Positions 1 through 10,052 of a stretch of DNA of 64,000 bases are shown here, one piece after another. The first letter of the stretch is position 1; each line of letters begins with the position of its first letter. Position numbers and translations under genes: made by a program. The DNA is from Chara braunii (taxonomy: Eukaryota; Streptophyta; Charophyceae; Charales; Characeae). The notes beneath the pieces were generated by a model, which was not told the DNA's origin, did not search any database, and worked only from the letters and a program-made list of their open reading frames with translations. The stretch spans positions 199,132 through 263,131 of the forward strand of contig BFEA01000995.1 of the NCBI GenBank assembly GCA_003427395.1, written 5' to 3'.

Positions 1-371
1 GTTTACATAATCAATAACTCGTTAAAAAGTTTTCAAAAAATAATAATGTTTTTTAGGCCCCGAAATAAAGTGAAAACAAAAAGTTAAAAGTGAAAAAAAA
101 AACAAAAGAGTGGGCGAGCACGTTTTGCCACCCCCATCTTTGACGATTTTTAATGTTTTTTTGGCTCAGCAGAATGGCTTCAAAATTTATAGGCGTGTAG
201 GTTACATCATAGAGAACTTACAAAAAACAATTCAGAAAACAAAACGTATTTTTAGGCCCCGAAAATGTTATTGGCAGGGGCCGAACGTGGAGGTGTTCGG
301 CCCCCGAACGCCCGAACGTTCAAGGGCTAGCCTAGGGGCCCCCGAACCCTCGGTCAGGTAACCCTGTATAT

Positions 372-454
372 ATATATATATATCGCCACAAACAGAACTG
401 CCCGGTAAACCGTAGGCAGAGAGAGAGAAGAGAACAACAAACGAGGGGCTGTTA
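372..454 (-). repeat. Hammerhead-associated tail, inverted copy of 1,341-1,412
   Basis: On the minus strand this matches the sequence at 1,341-1,412 (ACAGCCCCTCGTTTGTTGT, a pyrimidine-rich stretch, then a TTTACCGGGCAG box), and both copies run into a (TA)n tract. Each copy follows a hammerhead-like motif at the same spacing, so motif, tail and TA run form one dispersed repeat family. Confidence 0.7.
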
Positions 455-495
455 CAAACTGCTTAGTAGGAGTTTTACCGACTCATCATGCCTAA
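455..495 (-). ncRNA. Decayed hammerhead ribozyme relic
   Basis: On the minus strand the order is an ATGATGA box, GTCGG, a 7-nt loop, CCTAC, then TAAGC. This is the hammerhead layout (CUGAUGA, stem II, GAAA) with a changed first core base, a broken stem II pair and a lost GAAA box. It is recognisable because its flank is shared with the better motif at 1,271-1,340. It is almost certainly inactive. Confidence 0.5.
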
Positions 496-812
496 TAGTA
501 AGGTTTTTTTTTCTGAATGTTTTTTTATTAGTTCTCTATTTTGTTTTTTTTTCACTTTTAACTTTTTGTTTTCACTTTATTTCGAGGTCTAACAAATTTT
601 ATTATTTTTAAAAAAACATTTACTAAGTTATTGATTATGCAAACTACATATCTGTAAATTTTCAGAGCATTTTGTCAATGCCAAAAAATAATTAAAAATC
701 GGCAAAGATGGCGGTGTCGAAAAGGTGCCGGCACACTCACTCATTTTAATTCTCTTTTTATTTTATACCTATTTTTATCATAGCGTTTATTTTCTGTATT
801 GGATTTTTCATT

Positions 813-890
813 CACATTTGGTAAAGAATTTGGATGTAGTGCCCAGGCAAATGTTGTTTAGATTATGTTTCTCCATAACATAGTTTTGTT
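813..890 (+). repeat. Dispersed repeat shared with 34,309-34,390
   Basis: The block from ATTTGGTAAAGAATTTGGATG to the CCATAACATAGTTTTG end aligns directly with 34,309-34,390 and is followed in both places by a T-rich run. It marks a second, diverged copy of the same unidentified AT-rich element. Confidence 0.6.
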
Positions 891-944
891 TTGGAATTTT
901 ATAAAAACTTTTTTGTTTTTTTTTTTTTGTTTTTTTTTTGTCCA

Positions 945-997
945 CGTTCGGCCCGAACGGCCGAACGCCTCCCGAAGGGGTCCCGTACGTTCGGGCG

Positions 998-1028
<31 letters not shown>
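945..1028. repeat. CCGAACG-rich palindromic patch and (TA)n
   Basis: Several CGTTCGG/CCGAACG blocks occur within 60 bases, mirroring a similar patch at about 285-350, and are followed by a (TA)n microsatellite. No gene is seen. Confidence 0.5.
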
Positions 1029-1120
1029 GCCCGAAGGAATGAAACGGGGGAAAAAATCTTGTGCGCTGCGTATGCTCTCAAGTGCAAGCCGAATATTATC
1101 GAATTCGTATTTCGCAGGCG

Positions 1121-1151
<31 letters not shown>

Positions 1152-1270
1152 ATAAAAAAGAAAAAAAACTTGATGTCAAATGACAACACTGGTGCATGCA
1201 GTTCGAAATCCACAAGGAAAATTCCTTATGCCATACACCGACGGCGTTTTCTTTTTCCGTTTTCGTACAT

Positions 1271-1340
1271 TCCATGTCGATATATATATATATATAAGGT
1301 TCAGCCTCCTGATGAGTCGGTGAAACTCCGACAAAACAGT
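1271..1340 (+). ncRNA. Degenerate type III hammerhead ribozyme with a TA-expanded stem I
   Basis: A GTC at 1,276-1,278 precedes stem I, then CTGATGA at 1,309-1,315, a perfect stem II (GTCGG/CCGAC, 7-nt loop) at 1,316-1,332, and AAAAC where GAAAC is expected. In hammerheads the G of the GAAA box (G12) is catalytic, so this copy should be inactive. A (TA)n run of about 16 bases lies between the GTC and the stem I base pairs. The layout matches the better motif at 56,606-56,662 on the other strand. Confidence 0.65.
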
Positions 1341-1437
1341 TTGTCACAGCCCCTCGTTTGTTGTCCTCTTCTCCCTCTTTGCCTACGCTTTACCGGGCAG
1401 CTCCGTTTGACGATATATATATATATATATATATATA
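1341..1437 (+). repeat. Hammerhead-associated tail plus (TA)n
   Basis: Downstream half of the motif-tail-TA repeat; the inverted partner is at 372-454. It ends in a (TA)n run at about 1,414-1,436. Confidence 0.65.
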
Positions 1438-1465
1438 ACAGAAGGTCGCCGACGCGGATGATAGG

Positions 1466-1894
1466 TTGGGCGACATGAAGGAGTGCAACGATGGAGATGC
1501 GACGAATGACAAGCCTACGATGAACACAAAGAAGAAAAAGAAAAAGAAGAAGGAGAAGGAGAAGGAGAAGGAGAAAAAGAAGGCCTTGTACGAAAAAGAT
1601 AAAAAAACTGAAAAAACAAAGGGAAAAAAAAACAAAAAAAATGACGGGCCATGCGAAGAACAGAAAGAAGCTGCAAAGAATACCAAAACCGGCAAAAAGA
1701 AAAAAAGAAAAAAAAGAAAAAAAAAAAAAACACAGGCGACGACGAAAAATAGGAAGACGAAGAACAAGAATAAACCAGAAGCAGCAGAAACAGAAGTGAC
1801 TATGAATAAGAAGAAGAAACGAAAAGAAGATCCGGATGATAAAGTGAAGAAGAACATGATACCCGAAGAAGAAGAAGAAGGAGAGGAAGATGAA

Positions 1895-1928
<34 letters not shown>

Positions 1929-1990
1929 TAGAACAAAAAAAGAGAAAAAAAAAAAAGAGTTGCGCAAAGGATAAAGAAGTGACGTAAAGG
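1466..1990 (+). repeat. Purine-rich low-complexity tract, probably not a gene
   Basis: A 173-codon open frame reads almost only Lys, Glu, Asp and Thr because the DNA is (GAA)n/(A)n with few pyrimidines; long frames also stay open on the other strand. There is no domain, intron signal or conserved flank. I treat it as an expanded simple repeat; a lysine-rich protein is possible but unsupported. Confidence 0.6.
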
Positions 1991-4860
1991 GATCGACAAC
2001 GTCGGATGCGTGAAGTACAGAAAAAAAGAAAGGAAGAAAAACAAACGGAAAATAAGGAAAAAAAGAAAAGGATAAAAAACATGGTTGAAAACATGGATTA
2101 TCACCGAGCTGCGTGCACACGAACATGCAGGCACAAGGACACGACCACGCACGTGCACGCACACGACTACACTCCCACTTACACAGACCTGCAGCCACGT
2201 GGAGAATCGCCTACGGGCGACACAACTCCAAACGCGCGAGCGCATGCGCACAGCACAGTTGCAAAGGCGAGGCAGCACACCCATGGACACTGAACGGCAG
2301 TCACGGATGCACGCACACACAGCGGCTGCAGAAGTGCAATGCCGCCTGTCCCGCACCCTCATCGCGACAATATGACGTGCTTGCCAAACGACCTGCACGC
2401 AGGAGGTGCAGCGGACGAGGAGACAAAGCGACGGCGCCTCTGTGACCACGCGAACGCCTGCCGACACTGACACGCACCACCACACAGGAACCCTAATCGA
2501 CAACCCAGCATGACGCATGAATGGAGCAAGGCCTCCCGCACCACTGCTCGCTGGCCACGCAAAGCCACGACGGGCATGCCACTGTCGCCTCCAAGAAGTT
2601 CAGACGGGCGATCGCGGGGCGGTAAGTACGGCGGATGGAAAGAAAATAGGAAGGGCGGTAAGTTCAGACGGGCGATCCGGGAAGAATGTGGGTGCCCCGA
2701 CCTCGAATTTCGAATGTATGAATTATGTGACCTTTTTTTGAAAAAAAGGAAAAGAGTCCAGACTCACCAAGGGAAGTGCTTTTGTGGTCCACGATGCTGC
2801 CTGTGCCATGCAAGCCTGAATGTAGCAATAATAAACAGTTTGGTCTCTGCAATGGCTTAACGGACACATGCCACAACAGACGCAAACAAGACCGTGAGAC
2901 GGGAACTCTTTCTTGCTCAGTCCTGGCTTGGTCAAGGTTTTCTTTGATAGCGAGATCCTAAATATCTATCGTACTGTCTTCTGAATGACCAGTCTCATTC
3001 CACAAAGAGTACCTGTCCGTGCTGCAGACGGAACCAGTAAGATAAAGATGGCTTTGCGGTGGGGGACGAGTAGCATGATGATCTGCTAATCTGATAACCA
3101 GCGATTCACTCTTGCATGACCGCTGCGCCTCCCAATTGCGTCTTTGATAAGATCCTACAGACCAGAACATTGTGCAACAAATGCTAGGCGACTCTGACCA
3201 TTTAACTTGCTGCCAGCCCGTCCCTTCCACCGGTGTGGGACCCGAGCACTCATCCTTGTCAGGAACCTCCGCACCTCGTACGTGTACTACCCTGTCCCTG
3301 CGCAGAAGTGTACACACCTTCTTCGTGTGTGTAGAGCTCCCACCTTATATTCATTTTGCATACCATGTGCTGCCATATTCGCTATTCAGTCGCACCACCA
3401 CCAATTGTACACACCAAACCCACAGAGAACTCGTTCGGACTCTTCTCAAAAGAGGACACAAATCCTCACCGTACCGCAGTTCATTGTTCGCCCCCCCACC
3501 CTGCCAAAACCAGCCATTCTCCATGCCACTCCTTTTTCCCCCAACGATGCAACCAGTTACAAACTAACTTAGACCAGATTCTCTGCATGCCACTGCGCCC
3601 ATGGGAGAGGATTCTGCCCTCTGGTGGTCTGGCATAACGGCAATTCAAGCTACTCCACAGCGAATTAGTTTTCAATTCTTTCAAGCTCAAGCGAGTTCTG
3701 CAAAGAATTGGAAACCTGGAGAAGCTGTGAAGGGGTCGGGCTTCCCTTTTGGCCATATACCATATATCCGGCACCATCAAATTCACGAACGAGAATTCAA
3801 ATAGCCCTTTCACCGAGAAGGATGTTCTGAGCAATCTCAAGAGCACGTGCACAGCTGCATTCACAAATTCCAACAGCAGAAGGGTAATCATCCCTTAAGG
3901 GCCTTCACTCTTTTAAATTTTTTGGGTAAATGGTACACGTCTACCTGCTTGTTGTGAAGTAAGATCGAGTCTGACAAAATATGAATAAAACGAGGGTAGG
4001 GTCTCATAATCCCGTTGTAGAGAAAAGGACAGAGATGTTGGTTATTATACCCCGAAGAGGGAAATGCACCAAATCGCATGATTCCTTCCTTTGCAAGGGC
4101 AGTCGTTCTCACGTCTCCGTTGTTGCACAATAGACTCCCAGGATCCATGAACCCAGTCATACACCCTATACAGATCCACATAGCATGGAAATAAGTGTGG
4201 GAATCTATCGTGGAAGCCACGACGCTGCTGTTACACAATAGAATGCTACAACGAGTCCGCTCATATACCCTACACAGATCCACAATAGTCGTTCTAACGT
4301 CTCTGTTGTTGCACAGTAGGGTCCCAGGATCCATGAACCCGGTCATACACAATACATTCCCTCAACAGCCCCTAGGGGAAAGTTCAAACCAAGAGCGGGT
4401 GCATCTGCTTCCGAATTACGTAACTAGTGAGATCTACGCTCGGATTACGAGACCTAACCTCTGCATGCAAATATCTCCTCTACAAATCCTCTCACTGTTA
4501 AGAACATGGAACGTGAGAGTTCGCACTAGGTCAAATCAGCATCACCAGCGTCATCAGCATCAGCCAGCATCATCATCAGTATCATCAATATCATCATCGT
4601 GCATCCTCATTAGCCCTCTTCATCATTGCGTCTGTTGCCAACCCTGCAACCTACATTAATAACGTTTGAACAACATTAAAGAGATACGGTCAATGCTCGC
4701 CGCTCAACATACATCTTCCTGCCACATCTTCACTCATCCGGGGTGGAAACCTGACTATTCATCCTGCCCAGAGAGGGTTTTCATAACGTACAAAGAAACA
4801 CAGAAAATCAGCGTCAGTGCGTTGACGGTCCGGAAAGGGACAAGCCCAGAAGAGCAGGAA
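1991..4860. other. Region without a supported gene
   Basis: Only short overlapping frames on both strands, none with a recognisable domain. A small duplication of a GGCGGTAAGT plus CAGACGGGCGATC block occurs at about 2,605-2,680. It lies beyond the 3' end of the demethylase gene and could hold distal 3' UTR, but I see no proof. Confidence 0.5.
4098..4355. repeat. Imperfect tandem duplication, ~187-bp spacing
   Basis: The block with GTCGTTCTCACGTCTCCGTT and CCCAGGATCCATGAACCC at about 4,100-4,175 recurs at about 4,287-4,350 with few changes. A weaker third partial copy lies between them. No coding potential is seen. Confidence 0.65.
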
Positions 4861-5074
4861 CTTAAGCCACCGGTACTTGGCCTAGCTATCGATGCCGAGC
4901 CTGGAATGGCCCCTGCACGCCAATTTTTGCCGAAGCACCGGGGCACCATTTCAATTTTGTTTTGGGCTCCCGCTTCCAGCCATTGTGGTCCGGTACCCCG
5001 AAGCCCTAAAGGCGCGGCCCATTAACGGGAAAGCACCGCCGCCAATAGCTGGGCCAAGTACTGGCGGTTTAAGA
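4861..5074. mobile_element. MITE with ~29-bp inverted repeats and TTAA ends
   Basis: The left end CTTAAGCCACCGGTACTTGG and the right end, read on the minus strand, CTTAAACCGCCAGTACTTGG match over about 29 bases with four differences. A TTAA (or TTA) stands at both borders, as expected for target duplications of piggyBac-like or PIF/Harbinger-like elements; which one cannot be told. It has no coding capacity at about 210 bp. Diverged relatives lie at 13,528-13,710 and 6,400-6,475. Confidence 0.65.
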
Positions 5075-6399
5075 ATGCGCATCATGTTTGCATATCTCGC
5101 TTATTCGCAACCTAGAAATACTGAGTATATATCACAAAAGAGAGTTTCAGAAGCTTGCACCTGTCCCAGACTTCTGTACTACCACGACCAACTGTGAAAC
5201 CATGTACTCTATGCTAGACTTTTACATAGGATTCCCATCTCCAGAGCCGAGCCTCCCACTTCGATGATGGTTTCTCTCAGTTCTCTTCAAATCACCAAGG
5301 GCAGATCGGAACCGAACTGTCTCACGTCGTCGTAATTGTTATGTTGGCCACTAGTAGCACTCTATATATCTCTGCATAGCGCGAACCATACCTTCATTTT
5401 GTGTCGAGGAGGCCATACCGACTGCCTGACTGCAGTTGTTTCGCACACCGTGTCTGAGCATGTTACACAGACGCATGTTGGTTTCCAGCAGATTATGCCC
5501 ATTGCAGTTCAGTAAGGTGGGAACTGAAACGTACGTGTATCATATTTTACACACAAAACGAAGGGCCAAAGGGAAAAAAGCACATTCCCACATACAGTGA
5601 AATTTAAATTGAGCCTCAACAACCAACTCGCCCAAGTTCAACCTCAACCTCAACGAAACCCCAGAAAACTCCATCAACGCTACATCAGCATAGCTGCGAT
5701 TACCTGGGACGAATTTACTCCGCTCGACTACAAGATCCAACCTATCATGCAAATCCAGCCATCCGAATGGAGGACAACGACGAGGTGATGGCCCCTTTCT
5801 ACAGGTCTAGGCTTTGACCGATGGGAGTTCGGCGTTCAGGGCTTATTGCTCTTACAAAGAACAATCAACAAACCCCTTTCTGGAGAATTGCCAGGCAGGA
5901 CAGAAGGGTTGTCATGGCATTGCATCCTTGATTTTGTTCTGTCACCATCATCACCACACAAGGTATATGAGAAGTTGAGAACCAATGAATAGGTTGACAG
6001 TTGGCCCGCATGCCTGGCTACATATCAATGTTGCACAAAAAAGAAAGCGAAAAATGAACATCACTACCCCATACCCAATTCCCTTTCCAGACACTGGAGG
6101 GCCAAGCTTAAATATGTTTCCAGCCTCCCAAGTTACAGTGCAGGTAAAAACATCCACAAACTTCATGTTTCATACCATTTACTGGCATTTCGAAATATCC
6201 TTCTTCTCTTCTAAATTCTAATATCATTCTACCCTGACAGATTAGCACTTGCTAAACAGCCAGTACCTCCGACTCATTGTCTTTATGATGCAAAGAAGGT
6301 TTTCCCAGTCACATAATTGTGAAATTGCACGCACAATCTTACCCGCTGCTACCCGCCTTTGTCCTCGGGTAGAGGCCGAATCGATCATCACTACATTAA

Positions 6400-6475
6400 A
6401 CCAGCAAGTCCACCGGGGCCCAGAGGCGCTCCACTGCGCACCAAGCTTTTCCAAACCACCAGCAGCAAACTCTTT
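6400..6475 (-). repeat. Dispersed repeat, inverted relative of 13,640-13,715
   Basis: On the minus strand the GGTTTGGAAAAGCTTGG block and the following GGCCCCGGTG box match the plus-strand sequence at 13,640-13,715. Confidence 0.6.
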
Positions 6476-8266
6476 TCCTTTTTTTGGCTAGGCAAGGAAA
6501 CTTATTTTTCGTTTTTTTTAAATATATTTTAGGAAGCCCTGTCTAGCAGTTAGGAGGGAGGCCAGGCGAGGAAAGTTTTTCAGCAAGGCTGGGGCCATCT
6601 ACTCGCAGTTTAAAAAAACACTAGGACGGGAACACAAAAAGACAGGCTCTGACGGTCTCATCAGAGGGACATGGTGCACAACCAGGGTCACAAGTGTTCC
6701 TTCTTCTCCGGACCGAGCAGCACAGCGCATCAGGAAAAAGAGGGCTCTGACGGAGTCGTCGTTTTAATCTACAGCTCTGCGCAAGGTTGCAATGCAACGA
6801 AGGGATGGTTTAATCCATTTCCCTGATTTTATTTTCAAAACTTTTCGCCAACAAGTACAAACCAGACAAACAGCCATCCTAAGCACATTAACAATTTCGC
6901 ACATTGCCGCCAGGGATTCTTGAGATGCACATTCAAAAAAGGAACCCGTCAACACCATACCCAAGCCATGTTGAGAATTGAAACTCGCATAGGGCACATC
7001 ACTGTCAATCTATGGGGCTTGGGGAGCTCCATTGAGACAGCCTATCCCATGCAGCCAAGAATAAGCTCCAAACGCGAAGACGAAACTAGATTCATTTGGG
7101 AGAGTAATTGCCTCGTAACACAGACTTTCCTGACTTACACAATGGAAAGAGAGCTCACCTTCTCCTCTCTCAGGAAGAGCAGATCATTACCCACCAAAGG
7201 TGAAACATTCAGTGACTTTTTGCTGCCCCCGCTGACGTCAAGACTGTAAACCTTATCAACAAAACACCCCAAAAATTACAAAGCCCATACATCAGACGCA
7301 TAAAAGGGCAAGCAAAAAGAGGGGGGACACCAACAACCGTACAGCAAACCACGACCCTCAGAGACTTTTGCTATGTACAGCTTTACCACGACTTCCACCA
7401 TTTCTCAAATGTCAAACGCACCACCAGGCCTGCTCCACACAAGCCCACCCCTCACCCAGCAATCGGCCCCCTTAATGCACAGCCATCAGCACACGGGATC
7501 CGATGTAACCTCGTGAAATGCCCGCAAGATATAATTCATAAGCACAAGTGTTCAAGTAAAAACTCCTCCATGTTGGCGAATATCGTTCCGAAGCAAACTT
7601 TCAAAATCTGCCGGGCAGACAAATGGATCAGAGCAGTTGTCTAAACAAAATTCACAATCCATGCCCCATTACGATTGCAGTACAAACATCTCCTTATGGC
7701 GGATGGCCAGTGACAAAACGCAACATCCCAAGCAAAAGGGCATCTAATGATAAGCAAACAAGGCTTTGTAGAGCAGGAAGGCTGGGCATATCCACGAAAG
7801 ATTATGGAAGTGCTCAGATGGACGTCTTCCTCCTCCCACGCTCACAAAGCTACAGTCACCGGTGCACACACTACTAGTATTGCCAAACATTCTGTATGTG
7901 CCACACAGGTAAACAACAAACTAGTGTTGTGCCAGATGTCTAAGCAGCACCCGGATGGAAACGAGGCAGCAATTTCTAATCATCAACAGCGTTGTGGGAT
8001 GCACCGCAGTGGTGACCCAAATCTACTGTGAGAACTACCTCTGGCTCAAGTTGGAAGATCGCTAACCACACCAGTTCCCAAAGCAGTCTTGGGACTTCTT
8101 TCACGATTGCATCAAAAACACTTGTGTAAGAGAGTGCAACATCACCGCTTCTCCACATCATAGTGAGCGTATGAGCAACAAACATCGAGAGAGCGGAATT
8201 GACTCAGGTCACAGGACAGACCTGAGATCTTCTGTGATGAAAGGCCTTGACGATGCTCAACAGGAC

Positions 8267-8388
8267 GGCACAATGGATTGCAGAGATGCTGCAGCGTTCC
8301 TCGATAAGAGGGATACTGCCACATTACGGCACAATGGATTGCAGAGATGCTGCAGCGTTCCTCGATAAGAGGGATACTGCCACATTTC
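8267..8388. repeat. Perfect 61-bp tandem duplication
   Basis: A 61-bp unit beginning GGCACAATGGATTGCAGAGA occurs twice head to tail (8,267-8,327 and 8,328-8,388) with no visible differences, so the duplication is recent or an assembly artefact. Confidence 0.85.
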
Positions 8389-9968
8389 CCTCAAGTCTCT
8401 CTCCTTCGTTCTGCAGCATTTGCTCGAAAAAAACTACCCAGTTAATCAAACCACTCCCCGTTCATGTCAAGTGGTTATGCCTTTTTTGAGGCAATCTGAA
8501 GTCATCATACATTAGACTACTCAAGACCTTGCTAGCCCCTACAGACTACTGGGAATCTTGGATATCCGGTGTTCACCATTCACGCCATTTCACTAATGTC
8601 ACAACATGCCAGGTAGGATTCATTTATACACTGAACGCATTTACCAACCACATGACTGACCAATCGGCAGTCAAATTAAGTGTATTGATGTCCCAAGACA
8701 CTGACTATGTGGAGTAATTACAAGGCTCTAAGCATCAACTGGAAATGTTTGACATATTCTGTTCCCTGCTGTTCAAAGTCCATTGCGCATACTCTACTTC
8801 TCACTGTCCGCAGCGTTCCCCATCAACCGTACGGGGAGAGGTTCTGCTACAACAAATGAGCAATCAAGATCCCCTGCATCAATTTCGTCGGCCACATGAC
8901 TCGCAAATATGACAGTGACAGAGAAGTCGAGAACAACACATCAGATGAGCCCAAACTGCTGAGTACTGGCCTCACTGCTCGATTCGTCAACAAGACTAGC
9001 AAATAAGAAACCGTTTAGAGAAGAGGCAGAGAGTGCACAGGGTGTACGAGGGAAGAGGCAGAGAGTGCACAGGGTAACTAGCACCACACCCCTCCGTTGA
9101 CGGCCAACACCGCCAACTGCATTGCCTAAGCCCCCAAGTGTAAAAAAAGAAAAAAAAGAAAAAACAAAGATGGACATCTTAAAAAGGACGACAGTAAGCA
9201 TTGGGTGGCAAAAAAGGTCCTGCCCGCATGAAAATCTCTCGAAATGTAATATTGCTAGTGTAATCCACCCCTCTGCTCTCCACAAACCAGCCTTTGACAA
9301 CAGAAACAAAAAGGATCGGGAATGATTGGCAAGCAAAAGTCTTGATCCTTCTAGCAAGTCCGCAATGCACAAGCCAGGAAGCAGACAAACGACCAGACCC
9401 GCTTCCAGTAGCAGAGTACTGTTTAACAGTCGCGCCTATAACACGGCTACAAAAAAGTCATCTCCCTACAAAATATGCAACAGCTAAACCATCGACATGG
9501 AAGGCAGAAAGAGATAGAAACACCCTACGCGCCTACTTCACATACTAGAAACCGGACTGCTTTGTCCTCACAGCACAATCACCTCATATAATTGCACATC
9601 TCGGGAAGACTTACCTTGCATGAACTGCATATGCCAAAGGCAACTTTGTGGTCTCATCACTTGACCGCATCTCCCTGCATTTCCATTGTCTTCCCCTGTC
9701 GAGACACTATGGGGACCATTCCTCTCATAATTCCCTGCCCCGCCCTCCTCTCTCTCTCTCTCTGTCTCCCCCCCTCTCTCTCTCTCCTCGTCCTACTTCC
9801 CCTCCATCCTGGCACCTGTGCTCCTAATACTACCTGCAGGCCTCCTCCCATTCATCGTCCTGATCTTTCTCCCACACTGGTCCAACCTCCTGCCAAGCTT
9901 GCATTTTCTTATGGACCATTCTTTTCTGTCATTACCCATGCAGAATGCACGGCCAAAATTCCACAACA

Positions 9969-10052
9969 TCAACTTGCATCCACAGTAGATTTGGGGACTT
10001 TGGTAAGCTCTTCAAGAGCAGACTTCACCGCATGCAGCATAAGCCGCTTCAC
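9969..10052 (-). CDS. JMJ25: Demethylase terminal coding exon with stop codon
   Basis: It reads [20 protein letters not shown] and KSTVDAS, then TGA at 9,969-9,971. The VKKMxLxAVxxAVxxL ending is typical of JMJ25 proteins. The acceptor is GTTAACAG. Confidence 0.92.
   Translation of the reverse strand: MKRLMLHAVKSALEELTKVPKSTVDAS

Larger units (their letters stand above)
1..644. repeat. Foldback element with ~100-bp terminal inverted repeats
   Basis: Bases 1-107 are the near-complete reverse complement of bases 541-644; both arms contain the AACTTTTTGTTTTCACTTTA stretch and end in a GTTT(A/G)CATAATCAATAAC-like tip. The left arm starts at the window edge, so the element may extend further left. 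Between the arms lie a GC-rich CCGAACG palindromic patch (about 285-350), a (TA)n run and a decayed hammerhead motif. The arms are seen directly. Calling it a foldback transposon is inference, since no target duplication can be read with the left edge cut. Confidence 0.7.
5075..9968. other. Non-coding region downstream of the demethylase gene
   Basis: I find no exon chain or domain on either strand. The stretch probably includes the 3' UTR of the demethylase (whose stop codon is at 9,969-9,971) followed by intergenic DNA. The 3' UTR end cannot be placed. A (CT)n run lies at about 9,750-9,786. Confidence 0.45.

Noticed and set aside
1466-1987. 173-codon Lys/Glu-rich ORF as a nuclear protein gene
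   Set aside because: The codons follow from (GAA)n and A-rich DNA; no domain, intron or conservation signal, and antisense frames are open too.
1301-2518. 405-codon minus-strand ORF
   Set aside because: Phe/Leu/Ser strings are the reverse complement of the purine-rich tract and of the (TA)n and hammerhead repeat.
6650-6690. CTGATGAG box on the minus strand near 6,660
   Set aside because: No stem II and no GAAA box follow.
8160-8390. CRISPR-like or functional repeat array
   Set aside because: Only one 61-bp tandem duplication; nothing array-like.
9657-9851. Arg/Glu-rich ORF at 9.7 kb
   Set aside because: It is the complement of a (CT)n microsatellite in the 3' region.
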